DNA of 21,969 nt, taken from Actinomortierella ambigua. Lineage: Eukaryota > Mortierellomycota > Mortierellomycetes > Mortierellales > Mortierellaceae. The position numbers and the translations under genes were made by a program. The number at the start of each line of letters is the position of its first letter. Within the stretch, counting starts at the first letter, position 1. Shown here piece by piece: positions 1 to 10,500 of the stretch. Under the pieces are notes generated by a model. That model searched no databases. It was not told where the DNA came from and saw nothing but the letters and a program-made list of their open reading frames with translations. The DNA lies in NCBI GenBank assembly GCA_016098155.1, contig JAAAJB010000578.1:1-21969 (forward strand), given 5' to 3'.

Positions 1-1987
1 AACAACAGCAACAGCTCGCCCACGGAGTGAGAAAAAAAAAGAGCCGTGAGAAAAAAGAACAAGCACTCATCGCATGGAGCGTTGTTCTGAGGACTCGGGA
101 CTGCATTCAAACCCTGGCGCTCAAGCATCCCGCCCAAAGAGTCGTGGGTCCCACGCAAGATGGAAGAAAGCGACGCCGGAGGTGGACGAGGACGAGAGGT
201 CACCATCGGGGAAGGAGGGTTGGTACTCAATTGTTGCTGTCCTGACTGCCACCGTTCGATCAGCGAGCGGATGCTCATCGTAGGCGCAAGCTCTCTCGCA
301 GCAGCATCTAAAGCGGTATCCTCTTGGGATAACTTGGCACCGTCCAACAAATAGCCAATCTCAATCATTTCCGTTGCGTGCGTGTGCCCTTGTCACCATT
401 CACAAAAAAAAATAGTGAGGGAGGGGGATAGACAGAGAGAGACCACATTAGTTATTACAGAAGGTAGAAGTGGTCCCCATTCCCCCTTTTTTTTCCTTCC
501 CGTGAGAGAGTCATGTTTTTTGTTTCCATACCATGAATATCCAGCAAGAGTCCTCGCTGAGTGCCAAGGACATTAGTGTTGGTTTTTTTCCTGGTCTCGA
601 TCAGCGCGCGGACATGGTCGATCACGCCATGGTACTCATGCCAAGCCGCTGCAGAGTCTGGGCTATTTTCCGGCGCCGCATTCTCGTCCGCGTTGTAGAT
701 GTTGCGGTTAACGTCTACATACTTGCGATGCAACCGGAACAGGACGACATGCGGCCGAAGACGTGTTCCGCGTGATCGCTGCTGTGGCTGTGGCTGTGGC
801 TGTGGGGAGTTGGGAACGACGATCGGGCTGCTATCCCCAGAAAGGATGTCCGAGATGGATGTCGCTAGCTCTATCGTCATCGTCGTCGTGTTTAAGTCGG
901 CCTTGAGATTGCCACCAAGATCGCTATCGCGCATGGGTACGTCGGGCATGGTAGTCGGTGGCCGCGAGGGCTGCTTTTCTATTTGCTGTAATCGCGGCGA
1001 CATGCTTGAAGAAGGGGCTGATCTTGTGATCAAAGTGGATTGATGCTGCTGCTGCTGTTGTTCATCGCCGGCCTGAGTCCTTGGCGCTGCTGTCGCCCCT
1101 GCCGGCTCCAGAGGCTCATCCCCCAAAGGTACCATAAAGCAATTGTAAGACTCTAGCTCTCCTTCTCCTCGGCCTCCTGCGTCGTTGCTATTGCGCAGAC
1201 ATGGTTGGAAGACATGTGTCATAGGCGGTGACAAGACATTGCCTGGTAGATTGAACCCATTGTGTCCAGCCGTGATGATCAGATCCATGTTGCCCGGGTA
1301 ATAGACTGTATACTGGAAACCGATCGGTGCTGGGTCAGGGTACACTCTTCGGTTGTGGGCTGCGGTCGATTGCTCGCGGAGTCTCATCCACGCAGCCTTT
1401 GCCGGTGTGTCGGGGCTACTGCCTGCCACGGTTGTGGCGGAATGAAGCCTCTGAAACTCTCGATTTGTATCTATTCGCGGATGCTTGGTGGTAGAGGCTG
1501 GTGCTCGAGTTTGGTGACAAGTAGGCGCGGAGGCACCGGTCTCACTACAGTCAGAGGGCTCCGCTACAGCGACAGGCTCAAGGGATAGCGATGTCATTGT
1601 AGAGGGCTCTGAGGTGTCGTGTGCGATGGGAGGAGTTTGTGCCGAGGGGTCCTGTGGGACTGAAGCTGTGCTACCGTCGTCGTCAGAGTCTGAGGTGAAA
1701 GACGGGTGGGAAGGGATCGATTGGGACGAGTGACTACAGGGTCGGTGCGGTTCTGTGAAAGGAGTGTGGCCTTGTATTTCTTGCTGCTGCACCTGTTTGT
1801 CTTGGGGCTGATGGATTGTGCAAGGTGAATGTGAATTCCGTTGGGACGAAGGTTGCATGTGATGCAGCGAAGTAGGGTTTGTTGGAATGAGAGCCTTGGG
1901 CCCGGTCCAGCCCAGTACCTGGGTCATTGGTATGCTTGCCCAAAATGTCGCCGCCATGACGAATACACTGACAAGGCTGATGTGCAT
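1..1987 (-). CDS. N-formylglutamate amidohydrolase-like protein, C-terminus beyond window
   Basis: Exons 1987..532 and 388..<1 are joined by a 143-nt GT-AG intron (531..389); splicing rebuilds DIHGHTHATEMIEIGYLLDG, the metal-binding DxHGHxH stretch of the FGase family. Other family marks are ITAGHNGFNLPG (about residue 240, in place of the usual APHGG, His kept), a TxELA-like helix, RPHVVLFRLHRKYVDVNRN (about 415-432), and SLIERW...RGTHDSLGGMLERQG in the last exon. Bacterial HutG-type members split N-formylglutamate into formate and glutamate; the fungal substrate is unknown. The N-terminus is a hydrophobic leader (MHISLVSVFVMAATFWASIP), a possible signal peptide or anchor, followed by about 190 low-complexity residues. 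A second disordered insert with polyQ and QP repeats interrupts the domain at about 265-400. The start is the first ATG after an in-frame TGA. A weak donor at 66/65 may end the last visible exon at 67, because the reading beyond it is unlike the family. Family call firm; N-terminus and function less so. Confidence 0.72.
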
Positions 1988-2354
1988 TGGGCTTCTCTTC
2001 TTTTGTCTTGCCGACGTGGTTGTGAAGGAAGGTGCATAAGGAGGGCGGTGACAGATGCGAGCACCTTCTGGTAGTAATAGTGGTGTGATTAAAAGGTACC
2101 TGTTGGACGATTTGTACCCACTTCACCTCTGACATGGATGATGTGGCGCTCAGCCAAAATTAGACAACGGTGTTCTGGTCGTGCTTTTCCAAAAGCGACA
2201 AAATAATCAAGAGAGCCGGCCCATCCCAAACACACATAACATCACTTGGCCAACATTCGACACAAGAGAAGGGCGCCGCAGGCCCTTTGCTGTTACGAAA
2301 AGCTGGGATGTCTTAAAAAGGTTACGAAGTATATAAAAGCTTCAAACTATTGCT
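1988..2354. other. Spacer between the amidohydrolase start and the glycosylase stop
   Basis: This 367-bp spacer should hold the promoter of the amidohydrolase gene and the 3' UTR of the glycosylase gene, both on the minus strand. I see no convincing ORF. A TATATAAAAG string at 2330-2339 faces right, toward the glycosylase 3' end, so it does not serve either minus-strand gene and may be chance. Confidence 0.5.
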
Positions 2355-3146
2355 TCAGATCGAGGCGGTTATCTTGTCATCCAAGACACGCCACATATAC
2401 CATGCGCCAATGCTCCGATAAGGTCTCCAGCGCTCTGCCATGCGCTCCATATCCTGGATGGTCATCTCGCCTTTCTTGGTACCCTTGCCTTTGAAAATAG
2501 CCTTCTTATTCTTCTTGCTCGCCGTCTTTTGTACACCCGTAATGCCCTCGCCTCTGTCAACCACCCCATCGCCATTGTCGTCGCCATCGTCGTCGTCCTC
2601 CTCCTCGATCGCGGTACCCCAAACGCCATTCTTGTACTCACTCTTAAAATGAAGCTCCATACCCTTGCGGACACCAAGATCGAGCGTCGGTAGGATGTCC
2701 AGGCGTTCTAGCTGAAACATCAAGAACATGTCAACCGTCCAAGGTCCGATCCCTCGGACGCACAATAGCTGGTCCGCAATCTCCTTGTCGGTCAACTTGG
2801 ACAAGACACCTGGCTTCTGAAAGGAAATGCGATCATCGGCAAAGTGCCGGGCAAGGTCTTGGATGTACGAGGCCTTACGTTCCGACAAACCACAGGTCCG
2901 CAGGTCGGTCATGGGAGTCGCCATCACCTGTTGCGGTGTTGGGAAATCGTAAAACCCATGGTCGATGTTGTCAAACGTGGTGGACGGATAGTAGAAGCAG
3001 ACAAACTTGAGGAGAATCGAGCGAGCCGCTTTCCAGTGCACTTGTTGCCCGACGATAGTACGTGTAAGCACCCTTGGATTAATGCAACGAAAGGGTAAAG
3101 TCAGCACAAAGTACACTGTGTGAAATGAAGGGTGTCATATCATGTG

Positions 3147-3201
<55 letters not shown>

Positions 3202-4006
3202 TTCGCCACTCACCGAAAGTAGTTGGTATCTTTCTCGGCGTAGACTTTGAACGGAATGTTCTTCATGATATTGCCAAGAGTTGGGTCGGCCTTAGACAGA
3301 TGCTCGACAGCCTCAGAGACATAAGCTGGTGTGATCATGGCTCGTTTTTTCCAGGGATCTTCTTCAGGATGCTTGGCGGCCTTCTTATTGTTGGCTACTT
3401 GCACAACGGGCGCCTGTGCATCCTTTAGAGCCTGCTTCTCTTGCACAGCTTCAACGACTGACGGCTTTGCTGCTCGAGTAGATCGGGACCTCCGCTGACC
3501 CCTGACCGCCGTCGCACTCTCAGCCATAGTCGATTCCATCATGGTGCCGGAAGGGGGTGCTAGGGGCGTTGAGCCAGTTGGAACGTCAAGCATCTCGATT
3601 TCAGTCTGACTCGCATTGGGCTCCTGGATCGACAGCTCCGACAAGGCGACGCTTTTCTTTATCTATTGAATAAAAGAGTCGAAGAATGAGAAGAGATGGG
3701 ACAACAACAAGGCTTCTGCTCAGGGCAACTTCCTCTTGGCCTTCTGTAGTCCCATCCGAAGTTGATAAAGAGTGGTGCTCATACCGAAACAATGGTCTGT
3801 CGCTTCACTCTGAAGATAAAGGGTTTAAGTCAATCAGGCATAAAAAATTGGTGGCGCTTGTAGCCGAATTTCTCACAGCAAGCCAGCGGTAGAACTTTGC
3901 AATGAACAAACCTTGTCTTTGAAGCCTTGAAAGTGGCAGTAATAACAGGCTTAATGACCGTCTCGACAGTCGTAGACATGGCACGAGTCTTCATCCTTAC
4001 TTGCAT
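2355..4006 (-). CDS. MAG1: HhH-GPD DNA-3-methyladenine glycosylase (Mag1/AlkA type)
   Basis: Nuclear base-excision-repair enzyme expected to remove alkylated purines. Exons 4006..3912, 3809..3785 (25 nt), 3662..3214 and 3072..2355 encode about 428 residues; introns are 102, 122 and 141 nt, and all phases agree. The first ~140 residues are basic and low-complexity, probably a nuclear-localisation tail. The catalytic domain shows RTIVGQQVHWKAA (about 194-206), the helix-hairpin-helix LLCVRGIGPWTVDMF (about 292-306) and LDLGVRKG, whose Asp (about 321) is the family's catalytic residue. It ends with ERWRPYRSIGAWYMWRVLDD. A family-atypical acidic-then-basic insert of about 60 residues (about 340-395) precedes this last helix. 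In-frame ATGs at 4006, 3994 and 3979 are all possible starts; 4006 is the most upstream and has G at -3. A TATAAAT lies 90 nt upstream. Whether the activity is Mag1-like or broader cannot be read from sequence. Confidence 0.85.
3149..3194. repeat. (CT)23 microsatellite inside the glycosylase's last intron
   Basis: A 46-base uninterrupted CT repeat lies in the 141-nt intron 3213..3073 (GA on the transcribed strand). It makes up a third of the intron and sits about 20 nt after the GTGAGT donor, so length variation here would change intron length. Confidence 0.97.
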
Positions 4007-4095
4007 GGCGAGCCCAAATGTTCATGTACTGTGCAGTCAGGTGGAGGAGTAGAGGTGGAGGAAACAGTTGGACCCTGGGCAGGAGGACTTTGATA

Positions 4096-4102
4096 ATTTA
4101 TA
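4096..4102 (-). promoter_or_regulatory. TATA-like box upstream of the glycosylase gene
   Basis: TATAAAT read on the minus strand, 90 nt before the first in-frame ATG (4006). The short spacer to the QTRT2 stop (4327) leaves little other room for a promoter. An out-of-frame ATG at about 4032 lies between the box and the start and could act as a short upstream ORF. Confidence 0.4.
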
Positions 4103-4326
4103 GGTGGCTTTTCAGGACATACCGACCGAGAATTCGATTTCCGATCCTTGGCCATTGCGCCATACAGCACGTACCGACGCCAGTCTCTGTTACCACCGAC
4201 CATGAGCAACCACATGAACAAGCATGTTAAATGTTGCCTGGAGCACGCTCCAGCCGGAAGCCCGGCGCTCCCGATCCAGGAAGATATTAACCCACTTGAA
4301 TATGACTAGGATAGCTAGTTGTGGTT

Positions 4327-6376
4327 TTATTGGCTAGGTTGCTTCTCCAACTTTTCTTGCTGCTTCTTCAGACGTTTCTCCTTCTTGTTGACAAAGACCC
4401 GTTCCTTCTTCTCGCCCTTACCCTTGGGCGCTTGCTGACCGCTTGCAATCGAGGAAGCATCATCATCGAGTCGGTTGCGCTTGTGGAGAGAAGCCTCTAC
4501 CATGGCTGCCACAGGATGTATCTCGCCTGTCCGCTCGGGCTCTGTGCCCCATCGTGCCATAAAGTCCTGCGAGTATTGATCAAAAGTATCTTGCTCAATA
4601 CTCTTGCGGACGTTCTCAAAGAAGCGCGAATACTGGTACATATTGTGGCTATTTGTAACAAAGAATTAAAGTATTACGCGCCCGGATCAATTATCGTTGT
4701 ACCATCAACTCTAGACCAGGAGGAATGCATGGGCTGTCCATTGAAAAAGTGTCATACCTCATAAGGAGAACGGTGGCAAGCATTTCGTGAGTCTTCAGCA
4801 GGTGGTTGATATAGGCCCGAGTGTGCTTGCCGCCCTTGCACGAGTAGCATTCGCACCCTGTCATGAGCGGAACAAACTTGTCGGCATGCTCTTCGTCCCA
4901 CAGGTTGATCCATCGAGGCTCTACTATCCTCTCATCCTTGGCGTCCGCACTATCTTCGGGCCCAAACGAGAACAGGGAGGCCTTGCCGTCCTCAGTCAGT
5001 ACGAAGGGGTATGATGTGTCAAACAGGTCCACACCAAGGGCAATTGACTTGAGCACATCCTCTAATTAAAGATGCAAGACCTCATTGTTGTTAGTATATC
5101 TACCTCACCTCTTCGTTTCCACAAAAAAAAAAAAAAATAGCAATAGCAATAGCAACAATAATAGAGTTCTTCCTGTACCTGGCGCCTGCATGCCATAAAC
5201 AACTTTCGGCTTGTTGGAGGGAAGGTTGTCCAGAGATGTCTTGATCAACTTTTGTACATCATCCTTAGAACCTGCCAATGATGTAGCATCAATAATGAAT
5301 CCTAATGTGAAAGTAGCGAGTTGTTATGTGTGAGTTTTTGATCTGATGGCTCCGCCGTGCATTTTGTACGTTTTAAACGATGCTTCGTAGTAGACAATAC
5401 CTTCAACATCGCGCTTGGCTGTCTCAGTAGCACTCCTAATCCGCTCATCCTCGATATGCGATCCAAGAACATGAGCAAACACGCCAACGTCTTTCCAGGG
5501 CTTGGGTGTGACTGCAGCGGGTGCTGGTGTGGTTTCCTTGGGCTCTTTTGCCGAGGACGCTTCACCGCTGTTCTTCTTTTGGTTTTCCTTCTTCTTCATG
5601 TCTGCCTCCCGGTCCTGGGCCAGCCCATCCAATCCTTGACGCTCCATGAGGAGCTGATCCAGCCACTTGAGTGATCGGTCGACGGACTTGCGGACACGCT
5701 TCTGACCAGGCTCCAGGTCCGAGACAAAGTCTGAGAAGGAAGCTAGGACATCGGGCTCATAGGTACGCACACACTTCAAATAATCCTCCAGGGTCAATTG
5801 GCGGACACCTTGGTGGGTCACCATAGAGACATAGCGGTCCGAGTTGAAAGGGACCTTGACGAACTTGGAGGTGTCCCGAATGTCACACAAAAGAATAAAG
5901 TCTTGAAGATTCAGGTACGTTGCAAGGTTGAATGGGAACTTTTCAAATCCTGCGGGTTGATAGTCTTGCCTATGAGAGAGAAGATTGATAAAAAGTCCAT
6001 CCCATGATATGATTTTTTTCTGCAGTTTAGCTACGTGGAATCTGATCGACCTCTTCATACTGTGATAATTCTGATCAATCAAAATTGAAACGTACAACAC
6101 GTGCTCAATGCTGACACTAGCTCCTCCAAAGGATTGGAGACGCATGGTATCAGGGGTCAGGTGTGGAACAGAGCCCTTGGCAGTGTACATCAGGCATCCT
6201 GGGGTTTCGATCACACGCTTCTTAGACTCTCGCACGGTCGACTCGAAGCCTGACTTTGTCTGGGTGTTGGCTACAACGGCAGTTTCCGAAACCGCATGGG
6301 TAATGGCAAGCGTGCCTCGGCGAGCCGATGACAGCTGTGTCGATTGCCGAATGATGCTGAAGTTCAAAGGCGGCAT
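4327..6376 (-). CDS. QTRT2: Queuine tRNA-ribosyltransferase accessory subunit 2
   Basis: Non-catalytic partner of QTRT1 in the eukaryotic TGT heterodimer, which swaps guanine-34 for queuine in GUN-anticodon tRNAs; the animal enzyme is found near mitochondria. Exons 6376..6096, 5969..5401, 5301..5179, 5061..4758 and 4648..4327 give 532 residues; introns are 126, 99, 117 and 109 nt, all in phase. Marks: TPGCLMYTAKGSVPHLTPD (about 58-77), GFIIDATSLAG, LGVDLFDTSYPF, and the zinc site CECYSC (Cys394, 396, 399) with HTRAYINHLL. The fourth zinc ligand, His427 of LLMSHN, is the first whole codon of exon 5, so the splice is required for the site. Residues about 255-285 form a Lys/Glu/Pro/Ala-rich insert, and the C-terminus is a Lys-rich tail (KKEKRLKKQQEKLEK). 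Queuine itself is salvaged, so the gene implies use of an external queuine source. The identification is strong. Confidence 0.9.
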
Positions 6377-7566
6377 TGGATGGAAAAGTAGAATAAAATA
6401 ATAATAGGCCTTGTCTGGTCAAAGGTTTGTGCCTTTTGGCAATTTTGACAAGTTGAAAGCTGTGGCTTATGTTTGCAGCCCCTGGTTGTTCAGGGGACTG
6501 ACTGGAAGCCTGGGTCTTGCTTCATGCGTATATTTGAGTCATTTGCTTTTCGTATGAATATAAGAGGAGGCATATTCATCCATAGAGGATGAGAGGTTGT
6601 GCCAAAAATTAACACCGCATATTTCGTCCTCTACCCATGCCGAGAACTCCAAGCCAGCCAGCAAACCGATGGGCCGCACCGACCAACCTGTTAAGGAAGG
6701 TAGCGAGGAACTCCAAAAGAGCCAGTAGGCATTACTCGTCGAGTCCAAGGCTTAGTCACAGAATGTACTCTACACGGTGTTGTAAAATGTGTTCGGTTGG
6801 TGCCAGCTTTCTGCTCCATCAGTAGGGCCTTCATTAGAACAGATTGACTCCTCCGTGACAAGAACGGTGAAGAAAAAAAAAAAAAAAAAAAGTTTTCAAT
6901 GTTCCTTTTGTCCCAAAAAAAAAAAAAAGAAAAAAAGTGACTGCTAAACCTGCACATGGGCCTTGGCCAACTGACGATCCACGGTGTTCTTTTTTCTTAT
7001 GCTGTGGTCGGCGTTACTGGAGTGCGTTGATGCAGTTGCGCTGCTTTGGTTTCTTTAATTGCAGGTTCTGTTGTACTACAACACTCTTTCATCACCGGCG
7101 ATCACTATAAACGATGGAAAAATATCTGAGGGCAATGTGTGGGGGTTTTTTGAATACTGGTTTTGAGTGAATGCGCCCTTGTCTCTTCTACTGGATGGGA
7201 GGCGGGCGGGTTGGCTGGCTGGTTGGCTGGCTGGTTGGCTGGCTAGCTGGCTGGCTAACAAATCCTGGATGGCCAGCTAACTGGCTTACTTCTGTTGTTG
7301 TTTGAACCAGATGGCTGCGCTGGGGGAGTGGGAAAGAGGTGCGTGTCTCTTCTAGCCTTGCCAGAATGACGCGCTTTGCTCCACGATAGGAAAGTGGCTG
7401 GATTGCTCTTTTCCCAACTGACGAGTTGCAAGGATTTTTGTGCTGCCCCTCGCTTTTCTTGTGCCCACCCTACCCCTTTGGTTATTCCCCTCACCCTCTT
7501 CATCCAACCTTTCGCACCCTCCATCGAACAATCTTAGCACACATCTAACCCGTCACCTCCTCCCTC
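6377..7566. other. Divergent intergenic region between QTRT2 and PUF60
   Basis: This 1.19-kb spacer must hold both promoters. It carries two adenine runs (6873-6891 and 6915-6928), a GGCT/GGTT tetranucleotide tract (about 7199-7258), and a pyrimidine-rich stretch just before the PUF60 ATG that looks like a fungal 5' UTR. Short ORFs here are made of these repeats and show no protein-like composition. Confidence 0.6.
7199..7258. repeat. Imperfect (GGCT/GGTT)n tetranucleotide repeat
   Basis: About 60 bp of alternating TTGGCTGGC units in the divergent spacer, followed by related GGCCAGCTAACTGGC words that could pair with it. It is most simply a degenerating microsatellite. Confidence 0.85.
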
Positions 7567-10500
7567 ATGGACAGCATGGAAAGCGTCAGCCTCAAGCGTG
7601 CCTTTGCACACGAGGCGAGGGGCTCGGAGGAAAGCGACGAGCGAGTTTCCGCCTCCAGCGATGCATCCTCGGGCAACGAAAGCGCATCTCCTCCATCCAC
7701 TGACGATCCCTCCAAGAAACAACGTCTCAACAATGTCGATTCCATGGCAACTAGCGACCAGAATACGCCGGAAATTGACCCCGGTAAGACGAGCAAAGGT
7801 ATCCTGTCAACTCATTCAAGTTTGTGGACACTGAGTTTCAAGGACCATTGCTTTGTTTGCAAGGCAAAATGTATGGGCGTGCGCAATACCATGCCTGCCT
7901 TTTACACACTCCCTCGCTTACCCACCAAATGTCTTCATCTTCTTCAACGGGCGCAAAATAGACGCTTTGGCGGATGAGTTGGCAGCCATTGGAAAGGGCG
8001 AGCTGGCCCTGTCCGACAGGCAGCAGACGGCTCTGCAGCGTGCAAAGAACTTTGCACGGGGTTTGCAGGACGAGGTAAGGTGTCGGCAATGTTGCATGCA
8101 CTCTCACCATAGTCTACGACTACTCTCTCCCCCCTTCTCGATACTCTTGGATCGTGCACTCTTTCTAGAAGGCTGTGCTGTCTAGCTTCGATGATTGATT
8201 ATCGCACAGCGGACAATATCCTTAACATACGAACGCTATATTATGTGTCGTTTGAACATCCAACATAGCTGGTTCGTACAGGCGCCATCTCCTCAGCCGT
8301 CTTGCCAGAGGCAACACTGACAGTAGCAAACATCATTGAGCAACAAAAGGCACTCCACAACTTGTGTCGCGTCTATGTCGGCTCCATCAGCTTTGAGTCG
8401 ACCGAATCTGACGTGCGTGCGCGTCTGGCTCGGTATGGCTCCATCAAGGAGCTGGCACTGAAGGCTGACCCCATCTCAGGAAAACACCGCGGATTCTGTT
8501 TTGTCGAATATGACCTACCAGAAGCAGCTATACTCTCTGTGGAGGCTTCAGAAACCATTGAGATTGGAGGACGAACCATCCGCATTGGTCGCCCCAAGAA
8601 CTACGACCCCAACTCCATCAAGGGTAAGCATTTGGATCTGCCTACACTCCTTCCGGGAAGCAATCCCTCTATCAGGAATTCCTCTTCTTGTTTTCATGGT
8701 GTTTGTCGTTGCATACCTAAAAAAAAAAAAAAAAAAAAAATAGCGCTTGACTGACAACACCACTGGCACTTGTTTACTCCTTCCTTGTGAACTCCTTTGT
8801 CTTCCTTTCTTTGGCCGGTTTTTGTTATTGATGTTCTATTCTTCACTGCCTTCATCATTCTACACTGTACTTTAAAACGATTTCGGTCGATCCCTTTATT
8901 GATACCGCATTGTTTATTTTCTACCTTCGACCTGGTGTAGATCTGCCACCACCACCTGAAAATCGAATCTATGTTGCCAACGTTGGAGCACTCGTTTCAG
9001 AGTCAGATTTGGCGGGTATCTTTCAAGCATTTGGCGAAGTGGAGAAATGTGTTTTGATGGTAAAGATTACATCCACCTTACCTCCTTGATTTACACTTTC
9101 TCTTCCCCGCTTTTCCCTCCTCAAATCCGGATGTCTTTTTTTTCTACTCTTTTCTTTCGCCCACAACGTTTGCAAGCGAATGAAGGTCACTCGCCACCCG
9201 ATGGGGGTATCGAGAGAGCATATGCTCTCTCACACTTCCGTCGAGTGAGAACTTTCTTCGACGTTGCGTACTGACAAAGACATTTCGTATGTTTTCTCTG
9301 CCTCTTTTTCTTTACGTTGTTCTCATTTTTCATCTACGCTCTCAACTCTAGCCCGATCTTCAAACGAGGAAACACGCTGGCTATGGGTACGTATCAGCAA
9401 CTAGCACGTCTTCAACTCCAACCCTGGACACCTTCAGGATTCGTCTCTTCGATACCCGCTATCTTCTCTTTGCTTCTCTTTCCTTTCCTCCCTTGTCCAC
9501 GCGTTCATTTTTCCGTCGTCATGGCGACGTATTGCCCCTCCCTTTTGGCCCATGGTTTTTTTTTGTGTTTTGTTTTCACGTCCCTTTGCAAGCGGTTCTT
9601 TTTTTCGTGGTTCGCTGATCACTTTCGTGGCTTCGATCATTTCCTTTGGGTCCCTTAAATATTATGTATGGTATCTTCCAGCTTGAAGATGGCGCTAGGT
9701 CGTGTCATTGAGGGTGCCGCCGAAGGAGGCATTCCCTTGCACAGTTTGTTAACTTGCCATCTCAGGGATCAGTGCACCTTTTAATCACTTCCTGCTTTCT
9801 TTGCTCTTGTAAAAGAGATTGCTTAACCAAAGGGGCAATTACAAATTGATTTATCATCTATGTTTGATTTTTTTTAAACCGTTGTGCACGGCACGCACCT
9901 TTTTCGTTTCTCTTTTTTATTTTCTCTTCTCTTGTCTTCTCTTCTTGTTCTCTCTGTTCGCGTTTATCTTTGATTTCTCCCTTTGTTTTATTCGTCCCGC
10001 AAAAAGAAGATTTGAGTACTTCATACTTCATTTAATAGAAAACAAACGATGGACCTCAACCCCAAGCAGTCGAAAACAACACACAACATGATTCTCCTCC
10101 CCAAGCGGACGGCACTTTCATAATCATAACCTAATCTCAATGGACAACGGCATCTCACCTGTGGCTATTCTGGATCGCTTCTTCTTTCTCTCTTTCTCTT
10201 CCACTTCTCTTTTGCATCCAACATCCTTTCGAAAAAAAAACTCCCCCTCTACAATAGATACGTGCAGTTTAAGGAAGGGAACGATATTGACACCATCGTG
10301 GCTTCGATGAAGGGCTTCATGCTGTTGGACCTCCCGATGGGCGTGTGCAAGGCTATTATTGGCGGCCCCTTGCCTGATGGAATGCAGGCGCTGGACAACA
10401 TCCCGCCTGGCACGACCGTATTGCCAAGCAACCTGATGATCACTCGGCCTGCAGGAATAGCAGCGGCCATTGGAGCCGCAGCACCACTGAGTCCGGCGTT

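Noticed and set aside
3997..4221. A 74-codon minus-strand frame between QTRT2 and the glycosylase
   Set aside because: It spans the likely TATA box and promoter and lacks family features. It could only matter if its GTAAGG end is an alternative donor, which is reported as a finding.
7076..7261. Minus-strand frame reading Ser-Gln-Pro-Ala repeats
   Set aside because: It is a direct translation of the GGCT/GGTT microsatellite.
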